Of a stretch of DNA of 64,000 nucleotides, positions 21,513 to 33,235 are shown piece after piece. The notes beneath the pieces are model-generated. The model saw only the letters and a list, made by a program, of their open reading frames with translations. It did no database searches and was not told where the DNA came from. The translations under genes were made by a program, and so were the position numbers. Source of the stretch: Aurelia coerulea (taxonomy: Eukaryota > Cnidaria > Scyphozoa > Semaeostomeae > Ulmaridae). The stretch is from the NCBI GenBank assembly GCA_039566865.1, contig CM076957.1, positions 11,479,896 through 11,543,895 on the forward strand, written 5' to 3'. Every line of letters begins with the position of its first letter. The stretch's first letter is position 1.

Positions 21513-22810
21513 CCTTCCAGATATTTTTGGAGAGGCCTCCTTAAATGTTAAACATTCTAAAACCAGTCACTCTCGTCGTGTTTTGCGGTGAGAAAGTTGC
21601 TTTTCTGAACGTCAGGCCTTTATTTGTATCATCGGCTTTCATTTGATTTCATGTTAAAGCCTGCTTTACAATTTCTTATGATTTGACCTACCCAGTGCAG
21701 ACCTGCAGACCATTTTACTTTTACAACTGTAACCCAAATGGATGCAAATGGATTTACCGGGAGAACAGGATCGTACATTTTTGATTTTTGGATGCAGGAT
21801 TTTGTGCCAACAATTTTGACGGGACTCGTAATTTTCCAGGAGGCAAGTGCGGGTTCATTTTCGTAAAAGCAACTTTCAAGATAGAAACCCGCTCCGTAAC
21901 CTCTCTTTTAGTGGCTCCATGCTAAACCATTCTTGCAATCGGTCTCGTGAGAAGATAGTCCACATGCCATTGTGGTACTTTTGGTCTACATATACTCAAA
22001 TTATTGCTTACCAGAAGTTTCTGAGTCTGCCATTTCTTTTGCCAAGATTGTTCAAATATATCCCCTGGGCGCCTCTGCTAATGGAGTAGAGTTTCCAGGA
22101 GACAAAACCATTGTGGAACAGTTGGATCAAAAGATGATATATAGTGGCTCATTTGTTCCCCGAGAGTGGAGAAGATAAAGCAACGTAAGGGAAGACAATG
22201 TTTGAATGACTGTGGTAAGATATGAATTTTTTTTGAAAAGTTGTTTTGAAAAAATTGTCTGGATCATTTTGATTTTTAATTTGGTAGAATGACCAATATT
22301 GATAACACCCCTGGAAGAACATTGAGGTACTCAGATCTGTGACAAATCGTGAAGAAAACAGAGCCGCAGGAACGTCCAGATTTGATAAGAACTTGCTTCC
22401 GACAACCCTTGCCAAGATTTTATCACGCATGCTCAGGCGTTGGTTTAAACAACTTCTCCCACAACACCACTGCAGTCATTAGACATCTTCGAAAGTTATC
22501 ATATTTTCATGTCCAAGGCGTGAGAATGTTTGATAACAAATATGTGTCATTGTTTCTACGGGAAACTTGTTATTTATATATTGTCTACCCATGAACATGA
22601 AATCTCTCCATGTGAACTAAAATCGTCAGGACTGAAAGTTACTTGACCCTAAAACTGCGGCGAAACAGAAGTGCAGCTCCAACTTGAAACTTACTGTATT
22701 TTTGAAAGGAGAATTAATGCAGTCAAGCATAGTCAATGCCTGCTGGATAGTTGTTTATTCGTCCCAGCATCATGCCGGGTTTGCGCTCCCATATTTTACT
22801 GGCGACTGAG
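21513..22810. other. No gene recognised
   Basis: Several short frames (for example 21847-22089) have no family features or consistent coding character. No long repeat to another part of the window was noticed. Confidence 0.3.
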
Positions 22811-23380
22811 GGCCTATTCTTTTGGGCAACTATTGAAAACATTTACCGTTTGTAGGAGCAAAATCCCATTCTGTTCGTGCAATTCTACCGAAAATGGTAG
22901 ACTTCGCAGATCTCAGATCGTTTTTATGAAAGCCCATTCTTTGGGTCATTCTGTTTTCGGTAGACTGCCAAGGGTTTTTTGACTTCTTCTTTTGGGCTCT
23001 TCTGAAAACGGTAGACTTTCGAAGCCTCAGAAACCTTCTGCTCCTAAAGCTTGTAGACTTCCAAGAGATCGCAAAGTGCCTTGTTTCGTGAATCTACAAA
23101 GTTTACAGAACATTCAGAAATACAATAAATTATTGTAAATTCTCTTCACTTGGGACCTGCATAATAAGACATGTAACAAAAGTACAATGCATTGCGATTG
23201 CTTCAATTTGCTTAGCCGAACGACAACACTCGAACTCTCTTTCTTTCAGAATTCCCATTCTTTTATGATTTTTCGCTGCAGAAGTCTGCCAACTCTACCG
23301 TTTTCAGAATGTGTATTTTTTGGTAACTTGAAATTTTTTTCTGCGAAGTCTACTGTTTTCGGAAGATTTCCGATACTTTA
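22811..23380. repeat. Cluster of a 20-nt motif around GGTAGACTTCGCAGA
   Basis: Variants of GAAAACGGTAGACTTCG occur at 22890-22910, 22951-22970 and 23003-23020 in plus orientation, and at 23281-23307 and 23341-23361 in minus orientation. Several are preceded by TTCTTTTGGGC. A further relative (GTAGACTTTGCAGA) lies at 27053-27066. The inward-facing layout suggests remains of a repeat-armed foldback element. No gene. Confidence 0.5.
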
Positions 23381-23383
23381 GTG

Positions 23384-23590
23384 GGTGTCCCAAAAATGGT
23401 AACTGATTTGATCAGGGCTAGCGATTTAAGTCGAATCGATCCATAATAAGTTTAAAGTACTTCTTGATAGTTAAATTGAAGATCAATACCATGTTTTTTT
23501 ATATTACTGCATTGGGAGTTGGAATGTTAATCTTGAAAGTGGAAATTTGCGTCCGCCTCCAAACCAGAGCTTTATACCAAACTCGGAGCA
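23384..23590. mobile_element. Single end of a mariner-like TIR element
   Basis: About 200 bp starting GTGGGTGTCCCAAAAATGG resemble each terminal repeat of the complete element at 27364-28357, but no partner end follows. It is a solo or decayed terminus. Confidence 0.6.
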
Positions 23591-24540
23591 TACCATAGAA
23601 TTACAAGACCTCCAATGAAATATGATAATTTGCGAAATTCGTTACAATAAAAGCTAATAAGAAGTTCCGCAGGAACGTTTTTGTATGCAGAAATGATTCC
23701 AGAGATTAGAAACCGTACCATAAAGTTCAGAGCCAAATTTCTTACAAACAATGAGCGTAAGCGCAGTAATTCTTAGCTACAGTTTTTAGAGAGAATAAGA
23801 TGAAATCATGTTTTTATTGTTAAACTGTCCAGTTCCGATTGTTTACTTCTTTCCAGAAAGTAAAAGTTCTCGTTTCGCGCAGACAACAACAAAGCCCTTG
23901 CTATTGCTGAGAGCAAGCTAAGCCGGCATATTAGGTGATCATAAATTTCATGTGGCCCTAGCCCATCATAATACGTCTCATGATATCATCATATTTCTGC
24001 TCGCTTTGCCTCAGCCATGTTTTATGCTTCAGCTAGGTGAAAGGAATTGAACCAACATTACTCTTTTACTTGAAGACGAGCACGAGGATGTTTCAGCAGA
24101 AAGTACAAAGATATTTTGTAACATACTAGACAGAAATGAAAAAGGCAAAGAATTGCAGAGTTAAATTCAAGCGCAGCGTCCAGTAATAGATCTTTTTATG
24201 GCAAAAAGGAGGATGAGTTAAAGTCATGCCGTCCAATATTTGGCATAAGTTATAGCTACAAATTTAAACATTTTTCATGCTCACATCTCTATTTCCTGCT
24301 TTTAAATCCAACCAGTAAGTAAAGCGCTCTATTTGCTTTCATTAAAACGCTTCCAGCTCTTACAGGGAAATGTAATCCTTACCAAAATTAACTCAAATTT
24401 GACTTTATTAAGAAAAGACTACTTCTTCCTATTCGCCTTATGGACCTTCCTACATTTCACACCAAATTCATTGCAAATTTTAACCAGAATCATGCTAGTT
24501 GTGTGCAGATGCGCATAACCATATCATATTTCAGCAGTGG
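23591..24540. other. No gene recognised
   Basis: AT-rich sequence with only short frames; nothing assignable. Confidence 0.3.
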
Positions 24541-24544
24541 TTTT

Positions 24545-24621
24545 AGAATATCTCCCAAACATTTCTGACGAATGATTACCTTGTTATATACATTTCGTCA
24601 GAATTATTTGGGAGATATTCT
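24545..24621 (+). ncRNA. Pre-miRNA-like hairpin (candidate)
   Basis: Arms 24545-24574 and 24591-24621 pair over about 30 bp with two mismatches and one bulge around a 16-nt loop. The outer half AGAATATCTCCCAAA is perfectly paired. Total length of 77 nt and arm length suit a Dicer substrate. A tiny MITE or chance inverted repeat is the alternative. Strand is undetermined because both transcripts would fold. Confidence 0.35.
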
Positions 24622-26110
24622 GCTATGCAGAATCCAGAGATCGTAAGATCTATGAATCGACTTTTTTGGCAATAGTAGGGCTCAAACGCCATATAGTTAT
24701 ATTATTTAGTGTTGGTAAAGCATGATTAATTCAAGACGATATTTCCCCTGACGTGGCTATTTGCAGAGCCCTACAGGATCAGCTTAAGTCAGATTCTCAT
24801 CGCGGGACTCGTTATTTCAGATTGTTTTCATCCTGTGTTCTTTTGGATAGTGAATTGAATGGAAATCCAGGGGTGCTTATTTCAGCTGTGACTTGCTGTG
24901 ATCAAAGTTACCATCATTGTAGTTCTGACATGATTGTTGCGTAGAATCCAATAAAGTATGATCGGCTGCAATGAGATCAATTGCATTGAGGCAACTGAAG
25001 CGTCGCCTTCCCGCCAAGCTTTCTTACTAATCAAAAGAGATTTTGTTCTTCAAAGATTTAAAGCAGAATAGAATAATTCACAAAACAAAGAAGATACGAA
25101 ATGCAAGCAAATTTACATGTCAAAAGATCAGTTCGTAGTACATGATTTCAAGATGACTTAGCGAGCAAGAAAGCTTAACTCTAAAGTGTATTCTTTCTGA
25201 ATAAAAGTCTCAGTGGGCCTGTTGCCTCATCGTTGTTGCAGACGTGGAATTTTGATCCTATCAAGAATTACTATGTTGAGTTTGTGTTGGCAAAGAGGAC
25301 ACCGTACAATAATACATTGCGTAGAAAACTTTATTTTTGGTCTATCTGCTGACATCACGTCCAAACTAAACAAATTAACAATGATAGCGATTGGTTTGAA
25401 ATTATGTTCTACCACTAAACCACTGTTCATAAAACAAATATCAAACGAAAAATATATGTATCTAATTAGCTCTCGTATTTTCTGTCCTAGAACGATGGTC
25501 TAACCATCAAAAAGAGATTTTACATGGCAAAAGTGTCAGCAAATCAACAGCAACCGCCCTACTAAATCTAAATTCTACCACACATTAGCAAATATTGCCT
25601 GCATCAATCCCGGTATGTATATGTATCAACATCAATCAACTGCCGAAGATGCCCCTATATAAACGATATTTCAAATTGCATAGCAATATTGAGGAAAATT
25701 TCCACAAGAAAATTTGAGAATTTGTCGATTCCAGGTCACTCTATGGCTTGCCTCCTCATTTTTGTGTATCGATTCCAAACTTACCACACGAGATAAGAAA
25801 CGATTCGCATATCAGAAATCGCATACTTGTTTGCAAAGCAGCTTCAATTCTCATAACGAAATCATGCTAAGTTATCCTCACCTGAAGTGCAACAACGGTT
25901 ATCTGATAATCAAAACCCTTATCTCTGAAACCATTACAACATGGTGCATAGCACTATACCTTCGTGCTTTTCCTCGTGAAGAGTCTAAAGCTTTCTACGA
26001 AGCTAAAACTCTGAAACATTATTTTCATTTGAAAAGCTTGCCACGGTTTTTGGTTCTTGGATTGATAGTGAACAAGCCAACGATGTTTTTAAGAGGATGC
26101 TCGCATAGAC
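24622..26110. other. No gene recognised
   Basis: The longest frame is 25714-26169 (plus, 151 codons). It has no recognisable domain and ends inside the MITE that follows. Nothing firm to annotate. Confidence 0.3.
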
Positions 26111-26264
26111 ATAGGAACCAGGGGGCACGGGGGGCACGTGCCTCCCCACGATTTGCAATAAACAAATAAATGCCCCTATATTTTCAGGAAGTGCCATTAT
26201 AGCTTTATGAAAAAAGTGCTCTTGAAGTTTCGTGCCCCCCTCCCAAGTTTGAGATGCTTCCTAA
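26111..26264. mobile_element. MITE related to 18188-18360
   Basis: Inverted relative of the 173-bp insert in the palindrome: ATAGGAACCAGGGGGCAC at one end, CCCAAGTTTGAGATGCTTCC at the other, with G-rich and C-rich inner blocks. No clear flanking duplication. Confidence 0.6.
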
Positions 26265-27361
26265 GAACCCTTGATACTTCCCTTAAAATGTAGAAAGTTG
26301 TTGATTTAAAAGTGATTGAGATGAAATAGCTGCTAGACTTACCTCGGTGACTCTTGGATGAAAGTGTAAGCGAAATAGGCAAAATGCTGTTGCAAACCAT
26401 CAAAACACAATTTCTGCTGGCTCTAAAGGAAGACCAAGTTTTATCAGATTTTCCTAATGTTCTTCTAGCAGGTTGGTATTCATTAACTGTAGTAATCAAA
26501 TATTGATAAGTTTACTTCTCACAAAAGCATCTGCTGGTCGCCTTCAATAAGCATCTCGCGCCTTGTCTGCATACAAGTTGATTGATTAATTGATATGATG
26601 TAAACAAACAAAGCTTATCTGTCAATGCTTGATTGTCTCACTCTTTTCAGCCACATGCAGGATACCAATGGTTACGACACATTAATTCAAATTTACTAGT
26701 AGCATGTGAAACTCATTTCAAACTTTTGAGATAATTGTGGGCAGACTAACACCTTTTGATTTCTGGTACAAGCAAGGCCAGGTTATGTAGAAGTTCTAAA
26801 CTGAATTGACACCTGGAACGCTTGTTTTGATGCAACCAAAACGAGGCTCGAGTTTTATAGCGCATATGACAAACGTTACCAAACAAGGACCCTTGCCAGG
26901 CAGCGGCAAAGCAGCAGGAACGTAGAGGCAACAAAATGCATTTATTGTGTTTTCAGCTCAGACACGAGATTGTTGGTGCATCCTTAGTTTAAAAGTGGCA
27001 GAGAAAGATGGAGCTAACAACCATTGCTTTGAGTATGCCCTCGAAAATAAACTGTAGACTTTGCAGACTCAACTTACGTTGCTACAAAGAAAAGAGCCCT
27101 CTTTCGATTGCTCTGCTTTTGCAATGTTGCAGTAGAAATTCTGTCGTTTTCTTTTGGGCTGTCCGTAAAGTGCGAATGTTCTGCAGCTGCAGGGTTAAAA
27201 TTAGGCATCTATACCAGGTGAGCCAGAAAAAAGTTCCCACTGTCGAATATTCGTAGCACCACAAGTACTTCATGGATTTGAATGATTCAAATTCGAGTTA
27301 AAAGCCAAAAGATCCAAGTATTTTTGTGATTGTTCTTGTTTTCTTACGAGCACTGCAAATG
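26265..27361. other. No gene; one mariner-like terminus near 27212
   Basis: TACCAGGTGAGCCAGAAAAA at 27212-27231 has the look of a mariner-type terminal repeat, but no partner was found. Other frames are short and unremarkable. Confidence 0.3.
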
Positions 27362-27363
27362 TA

Positions 27364-28357
27364 ACGGGTGTCCCAAAAAAATCGCAACGGATTTGATCAG
27401 GACTAGCGACAAGAATTTAGGTCCAATCAATCCAAAACAACTTCAAATATAATCCTCGATAGCTAACTTGAAGATAAATACCTTGTTTGTTGATATTGGT
27501 GCATGGAGAGTTGGAATATCGATCTTGAAAGTCCAAATTTGCTTCCATCTCCAAACCAGAGGTTTCGGGTTTTGGCCTTACTGAAAACGTTCTTGAGGAA
27601 TCTCCTCAGTCAAATTATGCATAGTGTAGTAGTGTGAGCATGCTAAGGCACACGTGTTTAGGCACACATTAAAATTGAAATTTGAAAGCTAAAAATTGAC
27701 AAACATAACAATGCCCAAGGCAAAGTTCACAAAGGAATATATTTCTTCAATCATAGTGCACCTGCAAAAGAGCCAAGCACGAATGAGTATTTTAAAGATT
27801 CTTATTATCCATGGATAATTTTCGCTTGGGTATATTTGATTTCTTGTTTCATAATAATTCGAAGAAAAACTATACAAAATGCATTTCATTAAAGTCATGA
27901 AGATTGCAAGAACTAATTCATTTTTCACACCCAATTAAACTATTTCGCAGATTATTTTCCTTCATGAAACAGATGCAATGCTAACTTTTCGAAACTTTTG
28001 AAGCATAAAAAGATGTCTTTTCAGGACAAGATTGATGAATTTGATTGAATTTCCCTTCAAATGTTTTCCTCAGCATGAGGCTTTATTCTCTTATTTCACG
28101 GTAATTCAGGAGATTCCCCAAAATAGTGCGTTTGCACTTTAGGCTAAAAGCCACAAGCTCTGGTTTGGGGGTTCAGGCAAATTTGAACTTTGAAGATTAA
28201 TATTCCAACTCTCCATGCACCAATATTAACAAACAAGGTATCTATCTTCAGATAAGCTATCGAGGATTATATAAAGAATTAATATGGATTGACTGGACCT
28301 AAATTCTTGTCGCTAGTCCCGATCAAATCCGTTGCGTTTTTTTTTTGGGACACCCGG
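27364..28357. mobile_element. 994-bp mariner-like non-autonomous element
   Basis: Terminal inverted repeats of about 200 bp (27364-27560, 28150-28357) begin CGGGTGTCCCAAAAAAA and are flanked by TA (27362-27363, 28358-28359). TA duplication plus GGGTGTCCC ends fit Tc1/mariner relatives. The roughly 600-bp middle has no transposase. Confidence 0.7.
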
Positions 28358-28520
28358 TAGGTAAATTCAACTTTACAGAAATTTCATCGTACGAATGAAA
28401 TTTCAACGTACGGAGTTCTACTTTTATCTCAATATTTACAGCGAATATTCAACGAAATTATGGAAAATCTTTCAACTTTAGTAGAACCAGCACATCCCTA
28501 GTTCTTTTCAAAACTCTTGC

Positions 28521-28715
28521 ATGGGAACTGGTGCTTCAGAACGAGGAGAAAATGAAGATTCGTCCCAGAATAGCGGTGAGAATCCGATGCGGCCTAAAGT
28601 GTCTGGAATGGAAGGAAGTAAACAGAAACCGGTGGTTGGAGGGATCACTTGCTGTGTGATTTTTCTCGTGCGTTTTGCTGTTAATAGGGTTAAATGGCGT
28701 CCCTTCCTGTTCTAA
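28521..28715 (+). CDS. Possible first exon with N-myristoylation-like start
   Basis: A 64-codon frame beginning MGTGASERGENEDSSQNSG, polar and protein-like. MGxxxS is the classic N-myristoylation signal. A strong donor-like site GCG|GTGAGA occurs at 28573-28578, so the exon may end there, or the frame may run on through GGITCCV. No domain recognised. It could be a gene start or chance. Confidence 0.25.
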   Translation: MGTGASERGENEDSSQNSGENPMRPKVSGMEGSKQKPVVGGITCCVIFLVRFAVNRVKWRPFLF

Positions 28716-28984
28716 AGAAGAGTGGCCTGGCCCTGCCAGTAATCCCTAGTGGTGTCCTTACCAGACATCTTTTTACATGCAAAGTGGTGTGGGAATTTCC
28801 CATCAGCCCCTTCAATGTTATCTCCAAAGCCATGGCCTATTCTCCTCGAGTTATGTGCAAGCATGTAGGAAACATCCTAAACTTGGAATGGCACTGCACT
28901 TCAACGATACTTTCCTTTTGAGCTAATGGTCCTGCATGGGCGCTTCCCGAAAAACTTGCCGAAACTTTTCGTTATAATTGCGCA
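28716..28984. other. No gene recognised
   Basis: A 75-codon frame (28694-28921) shows no family features. TCCTAAACTTGGAATGGCAC near 28875 faintly resembles the MITE at 18188. Confidence 0.25.
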
Positions 28985-29105
28985 ATCTTGGGCCCCCAGT
29001 GAAGGTGGTGCAATGGTGTAATCCTCTGACTTTGCAGCCAGAACAGTCAGGTGGACAGGGTTTGATACCCAGGAGAGCCCCACCACTTGAGCGTCCCCTT
29101 TCAGT
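28985..29105 (+). repeat. tRNA-derived SINE-like repeat
   Basis: An A-box-like TGGTGCAATGG at 29007-29017 and a B-box-like GGTTTGATACC at 29060-29070 lie about 40 bp apart, as in a tRNA. They are followed by CAGGAGAGCCCCACCACTTGAGCG. The 3' half matches the first 50 bases of the window. An internal pol III promoter is inferred. The two boxes deviate from consensus, so it is not called a tRNA gene. Confidence 0.55.
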
Positions 29106-29566
29106 CAAAAATCGTTTCAGAATATGATAAATTTGGATTGAAGACAGGTTTGATGAACGACTCTAAACATGATAAGAACACCATTTTCATTGCACCCCTT
29201 TGTGTAAAACTTTTGCTATCAGATTTTTTGCTCATTTTACAGTCAACATCAAAGTTAACCAAGGGCGCCTACCTTGTAGGAGGTGTGTTTATTCACGGTA
29301 CTTTACGCAGTGTCCTATGACCCAGTCCTGTTAATCTTTGTATATCATAATAAACTGAGGGGTATGCAACTTCTGCAGATAAACCAATCAGCGAGCAGGA
29401 TCTCAAGAGAAGATTATCACAAGCGCGTTCTATCCGTTGTGGTTTCAGTCAAGCAAAACTGTTTACATAAGCCTTTGTTCAACCAGATGTGAAAAGTGAC
29501 ACCATGTGCAAACTAGGGGGTCGCGTGAAGAAGTCAATCCTCAAGATTATTGGAGGACGAGCGTAT

Positions 29567-31379
29567 TACCAAGGGTGTTAGGACACGGATATTTTAATTG
29601 CGTATTTATTTACCTTGTTTTGATCTTCGTCTTGTTTTCTTGTCTTGTTTCTTCTCTGTTCTGTTTCCTCTTGCTGATGTAAATGCCTCGTGTTATTTGA
29701 ATATATCTTCCTTGTATTCCTGTGTCTTAGCGCGCCTTGTAGAAGAAAGATTTTTAAACCACAATGCCATATTAAATACTAATGGGAGAGTCATCTTCGC
29801 AAATTTCCATTGTTTTCCATCGTCGAATGCGCAACACATTTTGGCTTCGCAATGTTGCTTGAGCGGAGGAGAAAAGACCACTTCCACTCATAACATTTCA
29901 GGGGGCTGGCTCTTGCAAAACCACAGCTGTGCTAACAAGTAAAAACAAAGTGGCTACTTTGACTTGAAACCACGCCTCTGTTTATACAATACTCAAGTGC
30001 TGAGTAACAAATTACAATACAGAGCGGATGCGTCTTTCAGATTCCTTGAACTAATTCTTACATTCCTTCTCGAATTTTCGATTTTATATCAAGGACGCCA
30101 GAGTTGACTTTCTCATAAGATTTTCTTATGGAGAAATAAATGTGCGCTAGGAAATATTCTGGAAGGGCGCAAGGAAACAGACAAGAAAGATTGGAAGAAA
30201 CCTTGCCTCTCAGGCTTCAATATCTGATACACGTATTTTTTCTTATAGGAAATTGCTTATAAGAAACTCAACCCTCAGATCACCAAAAAATTAAGAAACT
30301 CCAGTACTGGGAAAATATAAGCTAAGAAACCATTTATTTTGATAAAGGAAATCCTCGACATGTTTTTACTTTACTTTCACTTGTTTCCTGTATCATATTA
30401 CTTTGAGTAATGTCTAAACATTGGAAAGGCTTAAAAAACCTTGTTTTGAAATGTTCACGAGGGCACAGGTAGTGAACATGAAGATTGTTATGGAACCTCT
30501 AAGAAACTCGTAAGAAACTCTGAGTACTAAAAATCTGATAATTTTAAGAAACTTACAGTACTGGCCCAAATTCTTAGTTTCTTATAACGAAAATACGTGA
30601 AATCTAGGAAAATTTCAGCACTGGGTCAAAAGCGCAGTTTCTAATAAAAATAAACGTAACGCTGCTCATACTCTGGTCATCTTATTTTGGTCTTTGCCGT
30701 GATATCATAACAAAGCGCAACTTGCATTTTCTGCCTGAGCCTGGTCTCGATTTTCACACTTCGACGAGAGACAAGACAAATGCTCTCGTTTCCTTGAACT
30801 CAAAGTATCAAACCAGCTTGGCCGTACCACTTCGTAGTTTGGCTATTTGATCGTGAATGATATTGCTCTGGCAGCTTGCATGCTATCAAACTCATATTTG
30901 GTCAAATTCTTCATATTTATCGTTACCTGATCATCATTGCCGAAACCTCAAAGCACACCTGTGGCTCCTATCATGCTCTGGATACAATTCAAAATTTCCC
31001 GCACACTGACACCCTCTAGTTGAAACCTCCTGAAATCCAAGCTCGAAAGCCAAAACCTATCACATGACTGATGACGTGTGCCCGGGCAGACGTCATCAAA
31101 AAGTGTCGCGCATTGGACGAAAAGGCTTTATGAGAGTTTGCGGTGATGACTCTCCCATTAGTATTTAATATGGCATTGTGGTTTAAAAATCTTTCTTCTA
31201 CGAAGGCGCGCTAAGACACAGGAATACAAGGAAGATATATTCAAATAACACGAGGCATTTACATCAGCAAGAGGAAACAGAACAGAGAAGAAACAAGACA
31301 AGAAAACAAGACGAAGATCAAAACAAGGTAAATAAATACGCAATTAAAATATCCGTGTCCTAACACCCTTGGTATTACC
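29567..31379. mobile_element. Inner TIR element with 235-bp near-perfect arms
   Basis: Positions 29567-29802 and 31145-31379 are inverted copies with very few differences. Ends read TATTACCAAGGGTG. Identical short frames in both arms (29598 plus, 31343 minus) are read from the same repeat and are not counted as genes. High arm identity suggests recent activity or gene conversion. The middle holds the AAGAAACT repeat. Confidence 0.7.
30230..30599. repeat. AAGAAACT-rich repeat with CACGTATTTT ends
   Basis: Ends CACGTATTTT and AAAATACGTG are inverted. Inside, TTATAAGAAACT variants recur in both orientations. Related blocks are at 48780-49300, 50825-50910 and 53690-54215, so this is a dispersed family. 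Confidence 0.55.
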
Positions 31380-31540
31380 CGAGAATAACAATCAATACAC
31401 GTTTTTATAAGCAACGGCTTTCAAGAAATTTTGCCTGCACCTCCAGAAAATTAAGTAACCATGATAAATAGAAGAGGTCAAGTTCCAAGTTAATAAATAT
31501 TTTTCAAATGCATTCTTCATTCAAATTCTACAGTTTCCTT

Positions 31541-31582
31541 TCATGCACAAGGCAAATCCTTTCATGCACAAGGCAAATCCTT
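31541..31582. repeat. Two tandem copies of a 21-bp unit
   Basis: TTTCATGCACAAGGCAAATCC is repeated directly twice, evident by reading. Confidence 0.85.
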
Positions 31583-31743
31583 AGCCGAATTGAGAATTTA
31601 AACTTATCAAACGCTTGCATGCTATTGAACCAATTCTTCCTATATGTTATGCTAGTTTGAATGAAGAAAAGTACTTGCAAAATCAATATTTCAACAACAA
31701 AACAGTTAATTTAAACAACTTTACTTATACCTCAGTTTGGACT

Positions 31744-31822
31744 TGCCCCAAGTCTCTTCCACGAAAATAAAACCAAAATATATCCCAAGTCTCTTCCGCG
31801 AAAATAAAACCAAAATATATCC
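31744..31822. repeat. Two tandem copies of a roughly 40-bp unit
   Basis: The unit AAGTCTCTTCC(A/G)CGAAAAT through AAACCAAAATATATCC occurs twice in a row. It lies in the right part of the nested TIR element. Confidence 0.8.
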
Positions 31823-32335
31823 GAAGTCAAGTCAGACGACCACAGACACTGCGTGACAATAAGCGAACAACCAGCTGAAAAATTTCTTAGCAGTGCCAAC
31901 CCCCAGCTCAATTTACGGCAAGTTTTATTTACTGGCCATAGCAACGGGCTCTGACCACAGCAACGTGTAACGCGCTTGTGAGAAAAGTGAACAATGGAGT
32001 TAGGAAAAGTTTCATACCCCTAAGTTTTTCTTGTTACTGGGATTTTCAAATTCTAACGTCTGTTAGAGTTGACCAATCAAAAATCACGCTGTCTGATTCC
32101 CTGTGGCCAAATCGTATAACAGTTGATATCGTGTTTCATAACAACGGAATTTGAAACCACAAACTTATTCATACGTCATCTTGACCTTGAGAGGACTGAC
32201 TCTGTGTACTTCTGGGTCACGGTACGGTTTTAGGACACTCTCTGTACTGGGTCACAGGACACCCATTACTCTACAGTACTGGGAATAAACACACTTCCTA
32301 CAAGGTAGGCGCCCTTGAGTTAACTTGGTATTATA

Positions 32336-33112
32336 TAATTAGTTTTTTTCAAAAATTCATCATCTTTGGTGAGCTGCAAACTGATTAGTTTACCTTGATT
32401 GAAAGACAGAGAATGATTCCCTTGCTCACCCTTGCGTATTAAAAACAGAAATAGCTGCTGGTGATAAGGCGACTTCCACGAAGGGTGCAATTTACGGAAT
32501 CCAGAACTACGGAATTTTGGAATCCGGAATCACGGAACTATCACGGAATCATGGAGCTGGGTCATAGGTATAAATTGCGGAATGCAAATGCTCCATATCA
32601 TTTTATTTATGGGCCAAATATGAATATTTCAAGATCGAATCAGTTAGGAGAACATTGAATTTTTTTGTTTTCAATTTTTAGAGGTATAACCAAGTTTCTT
32701 AGCCCTATCCAGACTAGAGAGGACACAAAGTGCCCCCCTAGTAAACATTTCAACACAGCTCGTCGAGTATGTCTAGAATAGTGTAGCTTTTTTGTGACTT
32801 TTAGTTTCTATCTATGATTAATGTCAATTTAAAAAATGTTGACACTTATTCCGGGGGTCAACACATGACTTTAAATTGAGTGCTCCGCGAAATAAAGTCC
32901 TTTTTAGTCATAAATTTGGGACCACGTGCCCAATGAGATAAGCATTGCTGAACTCGTCTTGAAACAAGCTTTCTTTGATATATAGTTTATTGATCTTTGA
33001 TGACGTCAACAATAATTGGTTGTTGCGCATGCGTACTGACGAAAAACCATGTTAGTCCTCATTTTTAGAATCAAAGAACCCTGGAGGGGACTCACGGAGC
33101 CTAGAAAAAGCT
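32336..33112. other. No gene recognised
   Basis: A short run of CGGAATC/CACGGAA variants at 32495-32550 is the only pattern seen. Confidence 0.3.
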
Positions 33113-33115
33113 TAA

Positions 33116-33235
33116 AGGGTTAGACATAGTTAAAAGTTGGCCCGGGCCAGGTCAAAAATATAATCTATTGTACTCGAGAACTTTGATGCATCCGGTTTCT
33201 TTGTGTGGCTAAAGAAACAATGGGTTTAGAATTTG
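33116..33235. mobile_element. Partial copy of the 171-bp TTAA MITE
   Basis: TTAAAGGGTTAGACATAGTT, GGCCCGGGCC, TATAATCTATTGTA and GAAACAATGGGTTT follow in the order of the reverse complement of 20133-20303. The far end is missing. Confidence 0.65.

Larger units (their letters stand above)
29243..32335. mobile_element. 3.1-kb TIR element with a second inverted repeat inside
   Basis: The outer inverted repeat, about 90 bp (29243-29330 and 32225-32335), includes CAAGGGCGCCTACCTTGTAG and a GTGTCCTATGACCCAGT block. It encloses an almost perfect 235-bp inverted repeat (inner element). Between inner and outer right ends are two short tandem repeats. No transposase was recognised. Confidence 0.6.

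Noticed and set aside
24560..24610. CTGACGA in the 24.5-kb hairpin as a hammerhead
   Set aside because: No GAAA after a helix II; it is a simple inverted repeat.
28599..28660. THAP zinc-finger start (GGITCCV)
   Set aside because: The expected proline, cysteine spacing and AVPTF-like block do not follow; too weak.
29000..29085. tRNA gene
   Set aside because: A- and B-box-like blocks exist, but the B box lacks consensus bases and no cloverleaf could be folded by eye. SINE is the better reading.
29598..29942. 114-codon frame and its mirror at 31158-31343
   Set aside because: Same reason: it is read from the 235-bp inverted repeat, low in family features.
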